Shown here piece by piece: positions 16,160 through 23,437 of a stretch of 32,762 nt of DNA (positions within the stretch are counted from its first letter, which is position 1; the number at the start of each line of letters is the position of its first letter). The DNA lies in NCBI GenBank assembly GCA_944322835.1, contig CALUQF010000004.1, forward strand, positions 1-32,762, read 5' to 3'. A program made the position numbers and the translations under genes. Below the pieces are notes generated by a model. That model was not told the origin of the DNA and did no database searches. It worked only from the letters and a program-made list of their open reading frames with translations. Origin of the DNA: Candidatus Gastranaerophilales bacterium (lineage in GTDB: Bacteria > Cyanobacteriota > Vampirovibrionia > Gastranaerophilales > Gastranaerophilaceae).

Positions 16160-16981
16160 ATGTCACAAAGAAAATTTGATTTTTATGTTATTCCGACTCC
16201 CATTGGTAATATTCAAGACATAACCCTTAGAGCGCTGGAAGTTCTTAAGGATGTTGATTTTATTGCCTGTGAAGATACCAGAGTTACACAAAAACTTCTT
16301 AATCATTATGATATAAAAACAAAATGTATTTCCTATCATAAATACAATGAACGTGAAAGGGTTGAGTTTTTTCTTGCTGAACTAAAGTCTGGCAAAACGA
16401 TTGCGCTTGTATCTGATGCCGGAACTCCAATGATTTGTGATCCCGGCGGGATTATTGTAGAAGAAATTCGAAAGCACGGTTTCAGCATAACTTCTCTTCC
16501 CGGAGCTACGGCTATTACAACATTTTTATCCCAAATACCAAGAACCGGCGAAGAATTCTGTTTTATAGGATTTATTCCAAGAATAGAAGCACAGATAAGT
16601 GCTATTGTACAAAAATATTCCGGATGTAATATGGTATTTTATGATTCTCCGGAGCGGATTTTAAAGACTCTGGGTATAATTAAAAAAACGCGGGGAGATG
16701 TCAGAATTGCTTTGGGACGAGAACTTTCCAAACTGTTTGAAGAAGTTATAGCAGATAAAATTTCTAATGTAATTGAGCATTTCAAAGACGGCATAAAAGG
16801 GGAGATTATATGTATGATTTATGCTGATGATAAGCCTGAAATCGCTGATATTACCGCAAAAATAAAAGAGCTTAAAAATAAGGGATTTAAGGATAAAGAA
16901 ATTTCCGTAATTTTAGCTTCGTTATTTGGTTTGAACAAAAACGATGTATATAAAATGAGCCTTTTATGTAAACAAATGTAA
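16160..16981 (+). CDS. rsmI: 16S rRNA (cytidine-1402-2'-O)-methyltransferase RsmI
   Basis: RsmI uses SAM to 2'-O-methylate C1402 of 16S rRNA in the decoding centre. The tetrapyrrole-methylase fold is clear: YVIPTPIGNIQDITLRALEV at about 9-28, ACEDTRVTQKLLNHY (36-50), LVSDAGTPMICDPG (about 87-100) and SLPGATAITTFLSQ. The 273 residues are normal length, including the small C-terminal helical domain that ends NKNDVYKMSLLCKQM. The start is the only ATG near the promoter and appears leaderless. It is monocistronic. Confidence 0.96.
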   Translation: MSQRKFDFYVIPTPIGNIQDITLRALEVLKDVDFIACEDTRVTQKLLNHYDIKTKCISYHKYNERERVEFFLAELKSGKTIALVSDAGTPMICDPGGIIVEEIRKHGFSITSLPGATAITTFLSQIPRTGEEFCFIGFIPRIEAQISAIVQKYSGCNMVFYDSPERILKTLGIIKKTRGDVRIALGRELSKLFEEVIADKISNVIEHFKDGIKGEIICMIYADDKPEIADITAKIKELKNKGFKDKEISVILASLFGLNKNDVYKMSLLCKQM

Positions 16982-16999
16982 CAAATGTTTTCAAAATCC

Positions 17000-17026
17000 T
17001 AAAGTTTTTCTAAAAAATGCCGATAA
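17000..17026 (+). promoter_or_regulatory. Sigma-28 (FliA) promoter
   Basis: TAAAGTTT (17000-17007), 11 bases, then GCCGATAA (17019-17026). This is the textbook flagellar sigma-28 consensus in both boxes and spacing, with no mismatch. It lies in non-coding sequence about 45 bases before a ribosome site and a small ORF. No second site of this quality was seen in the window. Confidence 0.9.
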
Positions 17027-17069
17027 GTATATTACCAAAAGAAAATACATTTATCGGAAAGGACAGGAT

Positions 17070-17225
17070 ATGTTGAAAAAACTTACAACCCCTACAAACA
17101 ACACATTTAGCGGAGTTGAATTTATATTAAGAGGGGCAAAAAAACGCAGGGCTATGGCAATTTCAAATGCAGTTACAATTAACGCAGAATCGGGTATACA
17201 GGTTAAATTGCAGGCAGTGAAATAG
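17070..17225 (+). CDS. 51-residue protein of unknown function under sigma-28 control
   Basis: I do not recognise this protein. It reads MLKKLTTPTNNTFSGVEFIL, then RGAKKRRAMAISNAVTINAE, then SGIQVKLQAVK: an N-terminal Thr/Asn-rich part, a strongly basic patch (RGAKKRR, 21-27) and a strand-like C terminus. There is no signal peptide or membrane segment. It has an AAAGGA site 7-12 bases upstream, a perfect sigma-28 promoter and a strong terminator, so it is a complete one-gene transcription unit expected to be switched on with late flagellar genes. It could be an exported filament-related peptide, a regulator or a chemotaxis accessory; the sequence does not decide. Confidence 0.75.
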   Translation: MLKKLTTPTNNTFSGVEFILRGAKKRRAMAISNAVTINAESGIQVKLQAVK

Positions 17226-17268
17226 TAATTAAGGCTCTGTCTTGGGATAAGATAGCATGAGAGTATAA

Positions 17269-17304
17269 AAATCCCGATTTTAAATAAAATCGGGATTTTT
17301 TTTT
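17269..17304 (+). terminator. Terminator of the sigma-28 unit
   Basis: AAATCCCGATTTTA (17269-17282) pairs perfectly with TAAAATCGGGATTT (17285-17298), with a two-base spacer, and continues into a run of nine T. Confidence 0.92.
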
Positions 17305-17530
17305 GATTATAAAAAGAGATTATTAGGATTTTCCTGTTAGAATCATTAGCCCTCAAAAAAAACTAACTGCAGGTTAAGGTAAATTTAAATTTATCTCAAC
17401 AAAATTATTTTAAAAATCTGTAGTTACTATAACATACTAAAAACTAATCAATAAATTTACAAAACAAAATACAAAATTCTGTCTCTTGATTAAATTTAAA
17501 ATTTTGTTTTATAACTTGTATTTATAAAAT
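17305..17530. other. AT-rich non-coding stretch
   Basis: No coding frame with a ribosome site is seen on either strand. The only structure is an inverted pair AAAACAAAAT (17461-17470) and ATTTTGTTTT (17501-17510), which might terminate the minus-strand gene ending at 17531, although no convincing U-tract follows on that strand. Confidence 0.5.
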
Positions 17531-18391
17531 TTATCCTATAATAGGATGTTGCTTTAATTCATTAATATATTTTAATGCAAGTTCTTTGGGCATATACATT
17601 GCAAGTGTTCCCCATCCGGTTAAATCTACTTTTACTCCTGTTTGACCAGCCTTTTTTATTAGTTCATAAAGTATTTGATTAACGTCTGTTTTTTTATATT
17701 TTTCATGGAAAAAGGTATATGTGCATGAATCTTTATCTATAGGCAGATAGCGTTTCCCCCGGAGAAAATGTGCTACATGGGAATTAATATCAGCAATTGA
17801 TATAATATTTAGCGGCATATTGTTATCTATACAAAATTTTACGGCTAATTTATCTGCAAGATGCCCGATTTTTCCGTATTTAGTATCATCCCAGTTTTGT
17901 AAATATTCTATAATAATTCGCGGACCTTGTATGCTAAATTCAGGATAATCTTCTAATAATTCATAGTATGCAGTATCAAAGATGCGCGGATTAAGACATT
18001 TAGAAAGTTCAAAGTAACCATATTCTTCTTCCAAATTTTCTGACATAAAATGATAACTTGTTTGATAGTTTCCATTTGTTGATATAAGAATCCTTGTTTT
18101 TAAATTTTTGTTATTTTCCTTATCAAGTATATAATCAAATCGTTGGGGATCATAATCCAAATTAATCTTTTCATATTTAAAACGCCTTTTAGAATTCTGC
18201 TTGAGCGATATAATTTGGGGTTTTATTAAATCAATTGTAATATCATCATTAAAATAAGAGTTTGTATAAGGATTAAAGATTTTCATATTAAAACTCTTTA
18301 TACTTTTATTGGATGAAAAAGAAGGCCTTTTATGTAAAGATTTTTTTTGATATTTTTCACAAGCGTTATATTTTATTGGATTAATAATCAT
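17531..18391 (-). CDS. Unknown 286-residue protein, possible acyltransferase-like C-terminal half
   Basis: I do not recognise this protein. The N-terminal 60 residues are Lys/Ser/Asn-rich and probably disordered (KKSLHKRPSFSSNKSIKSFN). A middle mixed region follows. The C-terminal half holds GKIGHLADKLAVKFCIDNNM followed by PLNIISIADINSHVAHFLRG and KRYLPID, a pattern reminiscent of the helix-strand-helix end of GNAT N-acyltransferases, but the acetyl-CoA P-loop motif is not evident. There is no signal peptide. The ATG lacks a clear ribosome site. The frame is long, uninterrupted and opposite nothing else, so the gene is real; its role is open. Confidence 0.8.
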   Translation of the reverse strand: MIINPIKYNACEKYQKKSLHKRPSFSSNKSIKSFNMKIFNPYTNSYFNDDITIDLIKPQIISLKQNSKRRFKYEKINLDYDPQRFDYILDKENNKNLKTRILISTNGNYQTSYHFMSENLEEEYGYFELSKCLNPRIFDTAYYELLEDYPEFSIQGPRIIIEYLQNWDDTKYGKIGHLADKLAVKFCIDNNMPLNIISIADINSHVAHFLRGKRYLPIDKDSCTYTFFHEKYKKTDVNQILYELIKKAGQTGVKVDLTGWGTLAMYMPKELALKYINELKQHPIIG

Positions 18392-18522
18392 TGCATAATT
18401 TTTAAAACTGCTAAAATTTTTTTTTGCTATAGTCTGATACCGGTATTATAGTTTTAAATCTGAAATTGTTATTGCCTTATTCACTTATTCACTTTTGAAT
18501 TTAATTATAGTAATATATTGTT

Positions 18523-20652
18523 ATGAGAAGAAAAGTTTTAGGGACAGTTTGTTGTTTAGCTATTTGTGCTTATTTAGGGCAGGGGCAGGTTTTTAGTGCA
18601 CCAAGCAGCGCCTTTGCAGAACATTATAATATGGCGCAGAATTATTTGATGCAGAACCAGTATTCGTCTTCGATTGTCGAATTTAGAAAAGCCTTGAGGA
18701 TTAATTATCTTGATAATTCGGCCAGAATCGGGCTTGTAAACGCTTATCTTGCAAGAGCGACTTATTATGCAAATCAGGAAAAGAATTATGATAAAGCAGC
18801 AAACGATTTTAGAAGCGCTTTGTTTTATTTAAGACTTTACCCCTCAAAAGACCAGACTGTCCAAAATTCTGCAAGTATGATAGCATCTGCTACAGAGAAT
18901 TTAAACCAGTGTCTTAAGGTCATAAGTTTTGATACAACCGCATCTTCTCGTTATAAAAGGGCAGAAGAGCTAAGAGCTATGGGAAATTTTTCCGCTGCTG
19001 CTTATGAGTTTTCAAAAGCTGCTGAGAGCGAAAAATTGGCAGGGGATTCTAATATCCAGATTGCGGATTTACTTAAGCTCCTTGGAAACGAACCGCGCTC
19101 TGCTGATTTTTATAAAGAAGCGCTTGATTTAAAACCAACAGACGGTGTTTTAAGAATGAAATACGCAAGGACACTGGATAAGCTCGGGCGTTATGATGAA
19201 GCTGTCACTCAATATAATGAAGCTTTAGCTAATTCAAAAGGCGATATGGAAGTTTTATATGCCTTAGAGAGAATTTATTTAAAAAAACTTGCCCAAACTC
19301 CTAATGATGCGGAGTTGAATGCAAATATAGGTGCAATCAAGCAGGCACAGGGTGATTTTGAGACTGCTTTAAGTTACTACGGGAAAGCAGAGAAACTCAA
19401 TCCTTCTAATGTTACAACAAGATTGAATGTCGGAACGCTCTTCCAGCAGAGAAAAGAGTATCAGAAAGCTATCCAGTCTTATGATTCTGTCTTGACTCTA
19501 TATCCTAATAATACACAGGCGCTTTTATATAAGGCCCAGGTCTATAAAGAAATGGGTGATGGCAAGACTGCTTTCAGCCTGTACAAGAAGATACTTTCAA
19601 TAGATCCGAATAATGCGGCTGCAAAAGCTGAAATTGCCGGAGTTATCAAGGATACAATGTCACCTTCCGAATACATTGATTATCTTGCAAAAAACGGCAG
19701 TTCTTCAGAACTATATGATTATTCTTATCAATTACATCAGGAAAACAAAATTGATGATGCAATTTCGGGCTACAAAGCAGTTATTTCAAAAGACAGCTCA
19801 AACGTTAACGCTTATGTAAATTTAGCTGTTTGTTACGCATCAAAAAATGATTACAATAATGCTGTAAATACTCTAAATACTGCAAAGGCCAAATTCCCGG
19901 CAAATAATTTAGTCTTAAAAACATTACAGAATGTGCAGCAGGATTCAGCTTCTACAAAGCTTGCCTCCGCATCTGCAAGTTATGAAAACAAAGATTACCA
20001 ACAGGCAATACAGCAATATTTAGCAATTAATCCGCCGACAGAAGATTCCATGCTGGGCGTTGCGGCATCTTATCAGGCCTTGAATGATTACAACAGCGCG
20101 ATTGAGTATTATAAAAAGGCGGAACAGATTAATCCTAAAAATGCAGAAATTCCTTACTATATCGGATATTTGTATTCCGAGCAGCAAAACTGGAATCTAG
20201 CAGAGACTTATTTAAACAAAGCCATACAGCTTAATCCTGAATCACAGGCAAAAGAGCTGCTTGCGTACGTAAACCAGAACGGCTCGTTATCAGTCTTAAA
20301 CGAAGGTATCGAACTTTTTGAGAAAAACAATTTCCAGGAAGCTATGGCTAAATTTAACATGGTTTTGAAAAAAGATGCCCAAAATGCTTACGCATATTAC
20401 TATAGAGGTTTAATCTACGATGAGCAGAAACAGCAGAAAATGGCTATCAATGATTACTTAAATGTTTTGAAATACTCTAACGATTTTCCGATTGCAAATT
20501 ATATGCTTGCGGTTGATTACGATACTTTGAGCAACTACAAAGAAGCGTTTAAGTATTATCAAAAATTCATCTCAAGTTATACAACAGATGACGAGTATCT
20601 GAAATACGCAAAATCAAGAATGGAAGAACTCAAGCCGTATGTCGGCGGATAG
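18523..20652 (+). CDS. Large secreted TPR-repeat protein
   Basis: The 709 residues begin with a signal peptide (about 1-26, MRRKVLGTVCCLAICAYLGQ ending VFSA) and are otherwise tetratricopeptide repeats, about a dozen, from residue 30 to the end. Clear units are AEHYNMAQNYLMQNQYSSSI, YDEAVTQYNEALANSKGD, YQKAIQSYDSVLTLYPNN, YNSAIEYYKKAEQINPKN and WNLAETYLNKAIQLNPES. Such proteins are protein-interaction scaffolds in the periplasm or at the outer membrane; the partner is unknown. The ATG at 18523 has no ribosome site. A weak promoter (TTCACT 18488-18493, 17 bases, TAATAT 18511-18516) would start transcription at the ATG itself. dusB follows after 22 bases. Confidence 0.92.
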   Translation: MRRKVLGTVCCLAICAYLGQGQVFSAPSSAFAEHYNMAQNYLMQNQYSSSIVEFRKALRINYLDNSARIGLVNAYLARATYYANQEKNYDKAANDFRSALFYLRLYPSKDQTVQNSASMIASATENLNQCLKVISFDTTASSRYKRAEELRAMGNFSAAAYEFSKAAESEKLAGDSNIQIADLLKLLGNEPRSADFYKEALDLKPTDGVLRMKYARTLDKLGRYDEAVTQYNEALANSKGDMEVLYALERIYLKKLAQTPNDAELNANIGAIKQAQGDFETALSYYGKAEKLNPSNVTTRLNVGTLFQQRKEYQKAIQSYDSVLTLYPNNTQALLYKAQVYKEMGDGKTAFSLYKKILSIDPNNAAAKAEIAGVIKDTMSPSEYIDYLAKNGSSSELYDYSYQLHQENKIDDAISGYKAVISKDSSNVNAYVNLAVCYASKNDYNNAVNTLNTAKAKFPANNLVLKTLQNVQQDSASTKLASASASYENKDYQQAIQQYLAINPPTEDSMLGVAASYQALNDYNSAIEYYKKAEQINPKNAEIPYYIGYLYSEQQNWNLAETYLNKAIQLNPESQAKELLAYVNQNGSLSVLNEGIELFEKNNFQEAMAKFNMVLKKDAQNAYAYYYRGLIYDEQKQQKMAINDYLNVLKYSNDFPIANYMLAVDYDTLSNYKEAFKYYQKFISSYTTDDEYLKYAKSRMEELKPYVGG

Positions 20653-20674
20653 ATTCTTCACATAAAAGAGAAGT

Positions 20675-21643
20675 ATGAATAGCAAAGTAAAAACGTTAAT
20701 TTCAAGCCGTGTTTCTTTAGCCCCGATGGCGGGAATAACTGATTATGTCCTGCGTTCGCTTGTAAGAAAATATTCTAAAACCTGTCTTTTAACAACGGAG
20801 ATGATAAGTTCAGAAGCTTTAACCCAGGTTAAAGATACTGTCATTACAGCAAGAGACGACAATCATTCGCCGATTTCATACCAGCTAAGCGGTCATAAGC
20901 CGCAGATGATAGCCAACTGCGCAAAATATCTGGAAGAATTTGCTGATATGATTGATATTAATATGGGCTGTCCCGTTAATAAAGTCGTAAAGGGAACGGA
21001 CGGCTGTGCATTAATGCGTAATCCCGATTTGGCCGCAGAAATTGTAAGAACGGTAAAAGATTCTATTTCAAAACCTTTGAGTGTGAAATTCCGTCTTGGA
21101 TATACATTTGATGAGCTAAACTATGTAGAATTCGGACAAAAAATGCAGGAAGCAGGCGCTGATTTTATTACAATCCATGCCCGCACACGCTCACAAATGT
21201 ACGGCGGGAAAGCGGATTGGAAAAAGATTGCGGAATTAAAGCACAATGTGGATATTCCGGTTTTCGCAAACGGTGATGTGATTTCAATCGAGAGTGCCAT
21301 TCAGTGTCTTGAAGAGTCGGAAGCGGACGGAGTCGCAATCGGACGCGGAGCTTTAGGCGACCCTTCTCTATTATATCGGGTCGAAAAATACCTGAACACG
21401 GGAGAATATTTACCTCCGCCTGCTCTAGACGAAAAAATAGAAACATTAAAACTTCATATTCTGGAAGAAATGGAGCTTCGTGGGGAAGATGTCGGCATAA
21501 AATTCTGTCGGAAATTTATTCCGTATTATCTAAGCGGCTTTCCTGGTGCTTCAAAATTAAGAGGAGAGCTAGTTTTAATGGATAATCCTGATAAAGTATT
21601 TCAAACTCTGGATAATATCACATTTGCTTTTTGTCGATTGTAA
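20675..21643 (+). CDS. dusB: tRNA-dihydrouridine synthase, DusB-like
   Basis: This FMN enzyme reduces uridines in the D loop of tRNA. Signatures: SLAPMAGITDYVLRSLVR at 14-31, catalytic Cys99 in INMGCPVNKVVKGTDGCALM, VKFRLGY, HARTRSQMYGGKADW, PVFANGDV and the phosphate-binding GVAIGRGALGDPSL. The 322 residues match DusB. The start has an AGAGAAG site. It is the second gene of the TPR operon. Its last 26 bases overlap, tail to tail, the HTH gene on the other strand. Confidence 0.93.
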   Translation: MNSKVKTLISSRVSLAPMAGITDYVLRSLVRKYSKTCLLTTEMISSEALTQVKDTVITARDDNHSPISYQLSGHKPQMIANCAKYLEEFADMIDINMGCPVNKVVKGTDGCALMRNPDLAAEIVRTVKDSISKPLSVKFRLGYTFDELNYVEFGQKMQEAGADFITIHARTRSQMYGGKADWKKIAELKHNVDIPVFANGDVISIESAIQCLEESEADGVAIGRGALGDPSLLYRVEKYLNTGEYLPPPALDEKIETLKLHILEEMELRGEDVGIKFCRKFIPYYLSGFPGASKLRGELVLMDNPDKVFQTLDNITFAFCRL

Positions 21644-21830
21644 TTTCATACCCAAAAATATCTGCAATAGTTTTCACTTCATCATATCTAAATGAGCTTA
21701 GCGAAATTTTATGGAGCAGGCTTTGTTGCGTATAGTGCTTTCCGGTTTTTTCAACTAAAATTTGAGCCAATTTTTTCGCTGTTAACCCTTCGCGCATCAT
21801 AATGATTTTTACTTGTTCTCTAGAATTCAT
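21618..21830 (-). CDS. Small HTH (Cro/CI-like) regulator
   Basis: The 70-residue protein is a single helix-turn-helix domain: REQVKIIMMREGLTAKKLAQ (4-23), LVEKTGKHYTQQSLLHKISL (recognition region) and RYDEVKTIADIFGYEITI. The layout fits the XRE family in its compact phage-type form. A TATAAT (minus strand, 18 bases from TTGTCA) and AGGTAAATT precede the ATG. The -35 box overlaps the -35 box of the divergent gene, so control of both is likely. Its 5' 27 codon bases and leader are duplicated at 22458-22492 next to the fmt stop codon. Confidence 0.8.
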   Translation of the reverse strand: MNSREQVKIIMMREGLTAKKLAQILVEKTGKHYTQQSLLHKISLSSFRYDEVKTIADIFGYEITIDKKQM

Positions 21831-21838
21831 AATTTACC
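21804..21838. repeat. 35-bp direct repeat, left copy
   Basis: The 35 bases GATTTTTACTTGTTCTCTAG through AATTTACC are identical at 22458-22492. This copy covers the first nine codons and the leader of the HTH gene. The interval between the copies is 619 bp and holds the divergent promoters, the 63-residue gene and the palindromes. Confidence 0.85.
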
Positions 21839-21874
21839 TATATAATGAATTATTATACAAAATAAAGAATGGTA

Positions 21875-21924
21875 TTGACAAATCCGGAATAAAGTGTTAA
21901 GATTTATTCTGCATAGAGAATAAA
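21875..21924 (+). promoter_or_regulatory. Divergent promoters with palindromic operator
   Basis: Plus strand: TTGACA (21875-21880), 17 bases, TAAGAT (21898-21903). The minus-strand TTGTCA of the HTH gene uses the same bases. Directly at the plus-strand -10 lies the perfect palindrome TTTATTCT-GCATAG-AGAATAAA (21903-21924). Further AGAATAAA-like words occur at about 21887 and 21937. This is a strong candidate operator for the HTH protein. Confidence 0.75.
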
Positions 21925-21965
21925 CACTCTTTATATAGAATAAAATATTAAAGTAAAGGGGAATT

Positions 21966-22157
21966 ATGAACCAAGAAACTATAAATGAATTTTATGAAAA
22001 TATTCATATGCTTGATACTATTTTATACGCTCTTAAATGGCAAGAACAAAATTCTAATTACATATTAGGTATTGATTCTGTAATTATGAGCTTTGACAAA
22101 ACCTTAAAAAGCTTAAAACAATGTTGTATCAATCATATTGGCTGTCCAGAAGAATAG
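21966..22157 (+). CDS. Small helical protein (63 residues), unknown
   Basis: I do not recognise this protein. It has an AAGGGG site 5 bases upstream and a consensus-like promoter with an operator. Two helices are predicted (INEFYENIHMLDTILYALKW at 5-24 and IDSVIMSFDKTLKSLKQCCI at 37-56) with a short polar loop. The C-terminal tail has three Cys (QCCINHIGC), which might bind metal. Layout and setting parallel the gene at 13134. A function as a partner or target of the HTH regulator is inference from the divergent arrangement. Confidence 0.7.
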   Translation: MNQETINEFYENIHMLDTILYALKWQEQNSNYILGIDSVIMSFDKTLKSLKQCCINHIGCPEE

Positions 22158-22163
22158 AACGTA

Positions 22164-22183
22164 GGTTGGGTGAAACCCAACAA
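22164..22183. repeat. Dispersed palindrome GGTTGGGTGAAACCCAACAA
   Basis: This is an exact copy of the 20-mer found at 13555-13574 and, inverted, at 13656-13675 and 23438-23457. It begins seven bases after the stop of the 63-residue gene and could act as an RNA hairpin there. No T-run follows. Confidence 0.75.
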
Positions 22184-22198
22184 TAACATTATTAATTA

Positions 22199-22366
22199 GC
22201 CCCCACCCGAATTTCTAAACTCACTAAACGTTCGTTAAGAAATTCTACCCTCCCCCGTGGAGAGGGTTAGGCTGAACGCCAGGTGTGGCGCTCCCCTCGC
22301 CCCTTGTGGGAGAGGGAAGAATTTCAAGTTGAGCCCAAGCGAAACTTAGAAATTCGGGTGAGGGGT
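22199..22366. repeat. Long imperfect palindrome (about 168 bp)
   Basis: The ends GCCCCCACCCGAATTTCTAA and TTAGAAATTCGGGTGAGGGG are complementary with one bulge. Inner arms at 22239-22252 and 22312-22325 match at 13 of 14 positions, and CGCCA-GGTG-TGGCG caps the structure near 22283. There is no ORF. This form of GC-rich CCCTC/GAGGG palindrome is typical of non-autonomous dispersed elements. The base composition is clearly more GC-rich than its surroundings. Confidence 0.7.
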
Positions 22367-22424
22367 CTTTTATGTCTTTACATTATATAATTCCAGTCAA
22401 ATAGAGTTATTCGCCTATATATGG

Positions 22425-22457
22425 CTTTTTCTTTTGAATTTATCTTGGGCAGTAATG
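22425..22457 (+). repeat. Partial dispersed repeat, relative of 1362-1436
   Basis: AATTTATCTTGGGCAGTAATG aligns to the copy near 1.4 kb with five differences in 21 bases. It stops exactly where the right 35-bp direct repeat begins, so it seems truncated by that junction. Confidence 0.4.
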
Positions 22458-22492
22458 GATTTTTACTTGTTCTCTAGAATTCATAATTTACC
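22458..22492. repeat. 35-bp direct repeat, right copy, with HTH gene remnant
   Basis: This copy is identical to 21804-21838. On the minus strand it reads from the last two bases of the final fmt sense codon and its TAA into ATG and nine codons (MNSREQVKI) of the HTH gene before diverging. It is therefore a broken 5' end of the same gene lying 3 bases after the fmt stop. Confidence 0.8.
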
Positions 22493-23411
22493 CAGACACC
22501 TTAATTCCGTTAGCCCAGTCTCTGGCAAGCATTTCGCCTTTGCCTTCAGGTTTAACCCTGACTAATCTTAAAAGCCCGTCCCCGGTTTTTACATCGATAC
22601 CTTTCTTTGAAATCCTGACAAACTCTCCAGGCCGGCCTTCGAGATTTTCATCAAGCGGCTCTGTTTCCATAACTTTTATAATCTTATTCCGAAACTCAAA
22701 AAACGCTCCGGGGCATTTATAAACTCCGCGTACTAGATTGTGAATCTCTTCTGCGGATTTTGTCCAGTCAATCTTACATTCTTCTTTCTTTAGTTTATCT
22801 GCAAAGCATACTCCGTCCTCACACTGGCAAGTCGGTTTGATTGTACCTTCTTTTAATCCTGTCAATGTTTTTTCCAGAAGCTCAGGTGATTTTTCCGCAC
22901 ATATTTCAAAGAGTTCTACACAGTTCATATTCTTTGTGATCTCAATAGGATATTTAAGGCAAATATCCCCGCAATCCAGCCCTAGTTCGGTTATCATTGT
23001 ACAAATTCCGGTTTCTTTATCACCGTTAATAATAGCGCGCTGAATAGGGTTTGCACCGCGGTATTTGGGAAGAAGAGAAACATGAAGATTTATTGTCTCA
23101 TACTTTGGAATATCAAGAACTTCTTGGGAGAGAATCTGCCCGAATGCAAATGTTACAAAAAAATCCGGTTTTAATTCCTTTAGAGCTCCTATTATTTCCG
23201 GCTCTTTCCTTATGGATTTGGGCTGAAAAACTTTTATATTATGTTCAAGCGCAAATTGTTTTATCGGACTCGGTGTAAGTTTATGCCCGCGTCCGGACGG
23301 TTTGTCCGGCTGAGTTACAACCGCAAGAACGTCAAATTTATCGGAATTATAAAAATGCTCAAGCGATTTTAAACCTATATCAGGAGTTCCAAAAAATACG
23401 ATACTTATCAT
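22488..23411 (-). CDS. fmt: Methionyl-tRNA formyltransferase
   Basis: Fmt formylates initiator Met-tRNA with 10-formyl-THF. The formyltransferase domain shows IVFFGTPDIGLKSLEHF (4-20), the catalytic Asn108 and His110 in INLHVSLLPKYRGANPI, and Asp146 in ELGLDCGDI. The C-terminal OB-like domain runs from about 207 to the end. The 307 residues are normal. AAAGGA lies about 12 bases before the ATG. It is downstream of def on the same strand, the classic deformylase-formyltransferase pair, with one GGTTGGGT palindrome in between. Confidence 0.96.
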   Translation of the reverse strand: MISIVFFGTPDIGLKSLEHFYNSDKFDVLAVVTQPDKPSGRGHKLTPSPIKQFALEHNIKVFQPKSIRKEPEIIGALKELKPDFFVTFAFGQILSQEVLDIPKYETINLHVSLLPKYRGANPIQRAIINGDKETGICTMITELGLDCGDICLKYPIEITKNMNCVELFEICAEKSPELLEKTLTGLKEGTIKPTCQCEDGVCFADKLKKEECKIDWTKSAEEIHNLVRGVYKCPGAFFEFRNKIIKVMETEPLDENLEGRPGEFVRISKKGIDVKTGDGLLRLVRVKPEGKGEMLARDWANGIKVSG

Positions 23412-23437
23412 AAAAAGGGGTTCCTTTCTGAAAGTTT

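Noticed and set aside
17051-17356. 101-codon minus-strand frame
   Set aside because: It overlaps the sigma-28 unit and its terminator on the opposite strand; the hairpin would be translated as coding sequence.
23262-23284. Minus-strand TAAACTTA...TCCGATAA resembling a sigma-28 promoter
   Set aside because: It is inside fmt coding sequence and the spacing is 7, not 11 bases.
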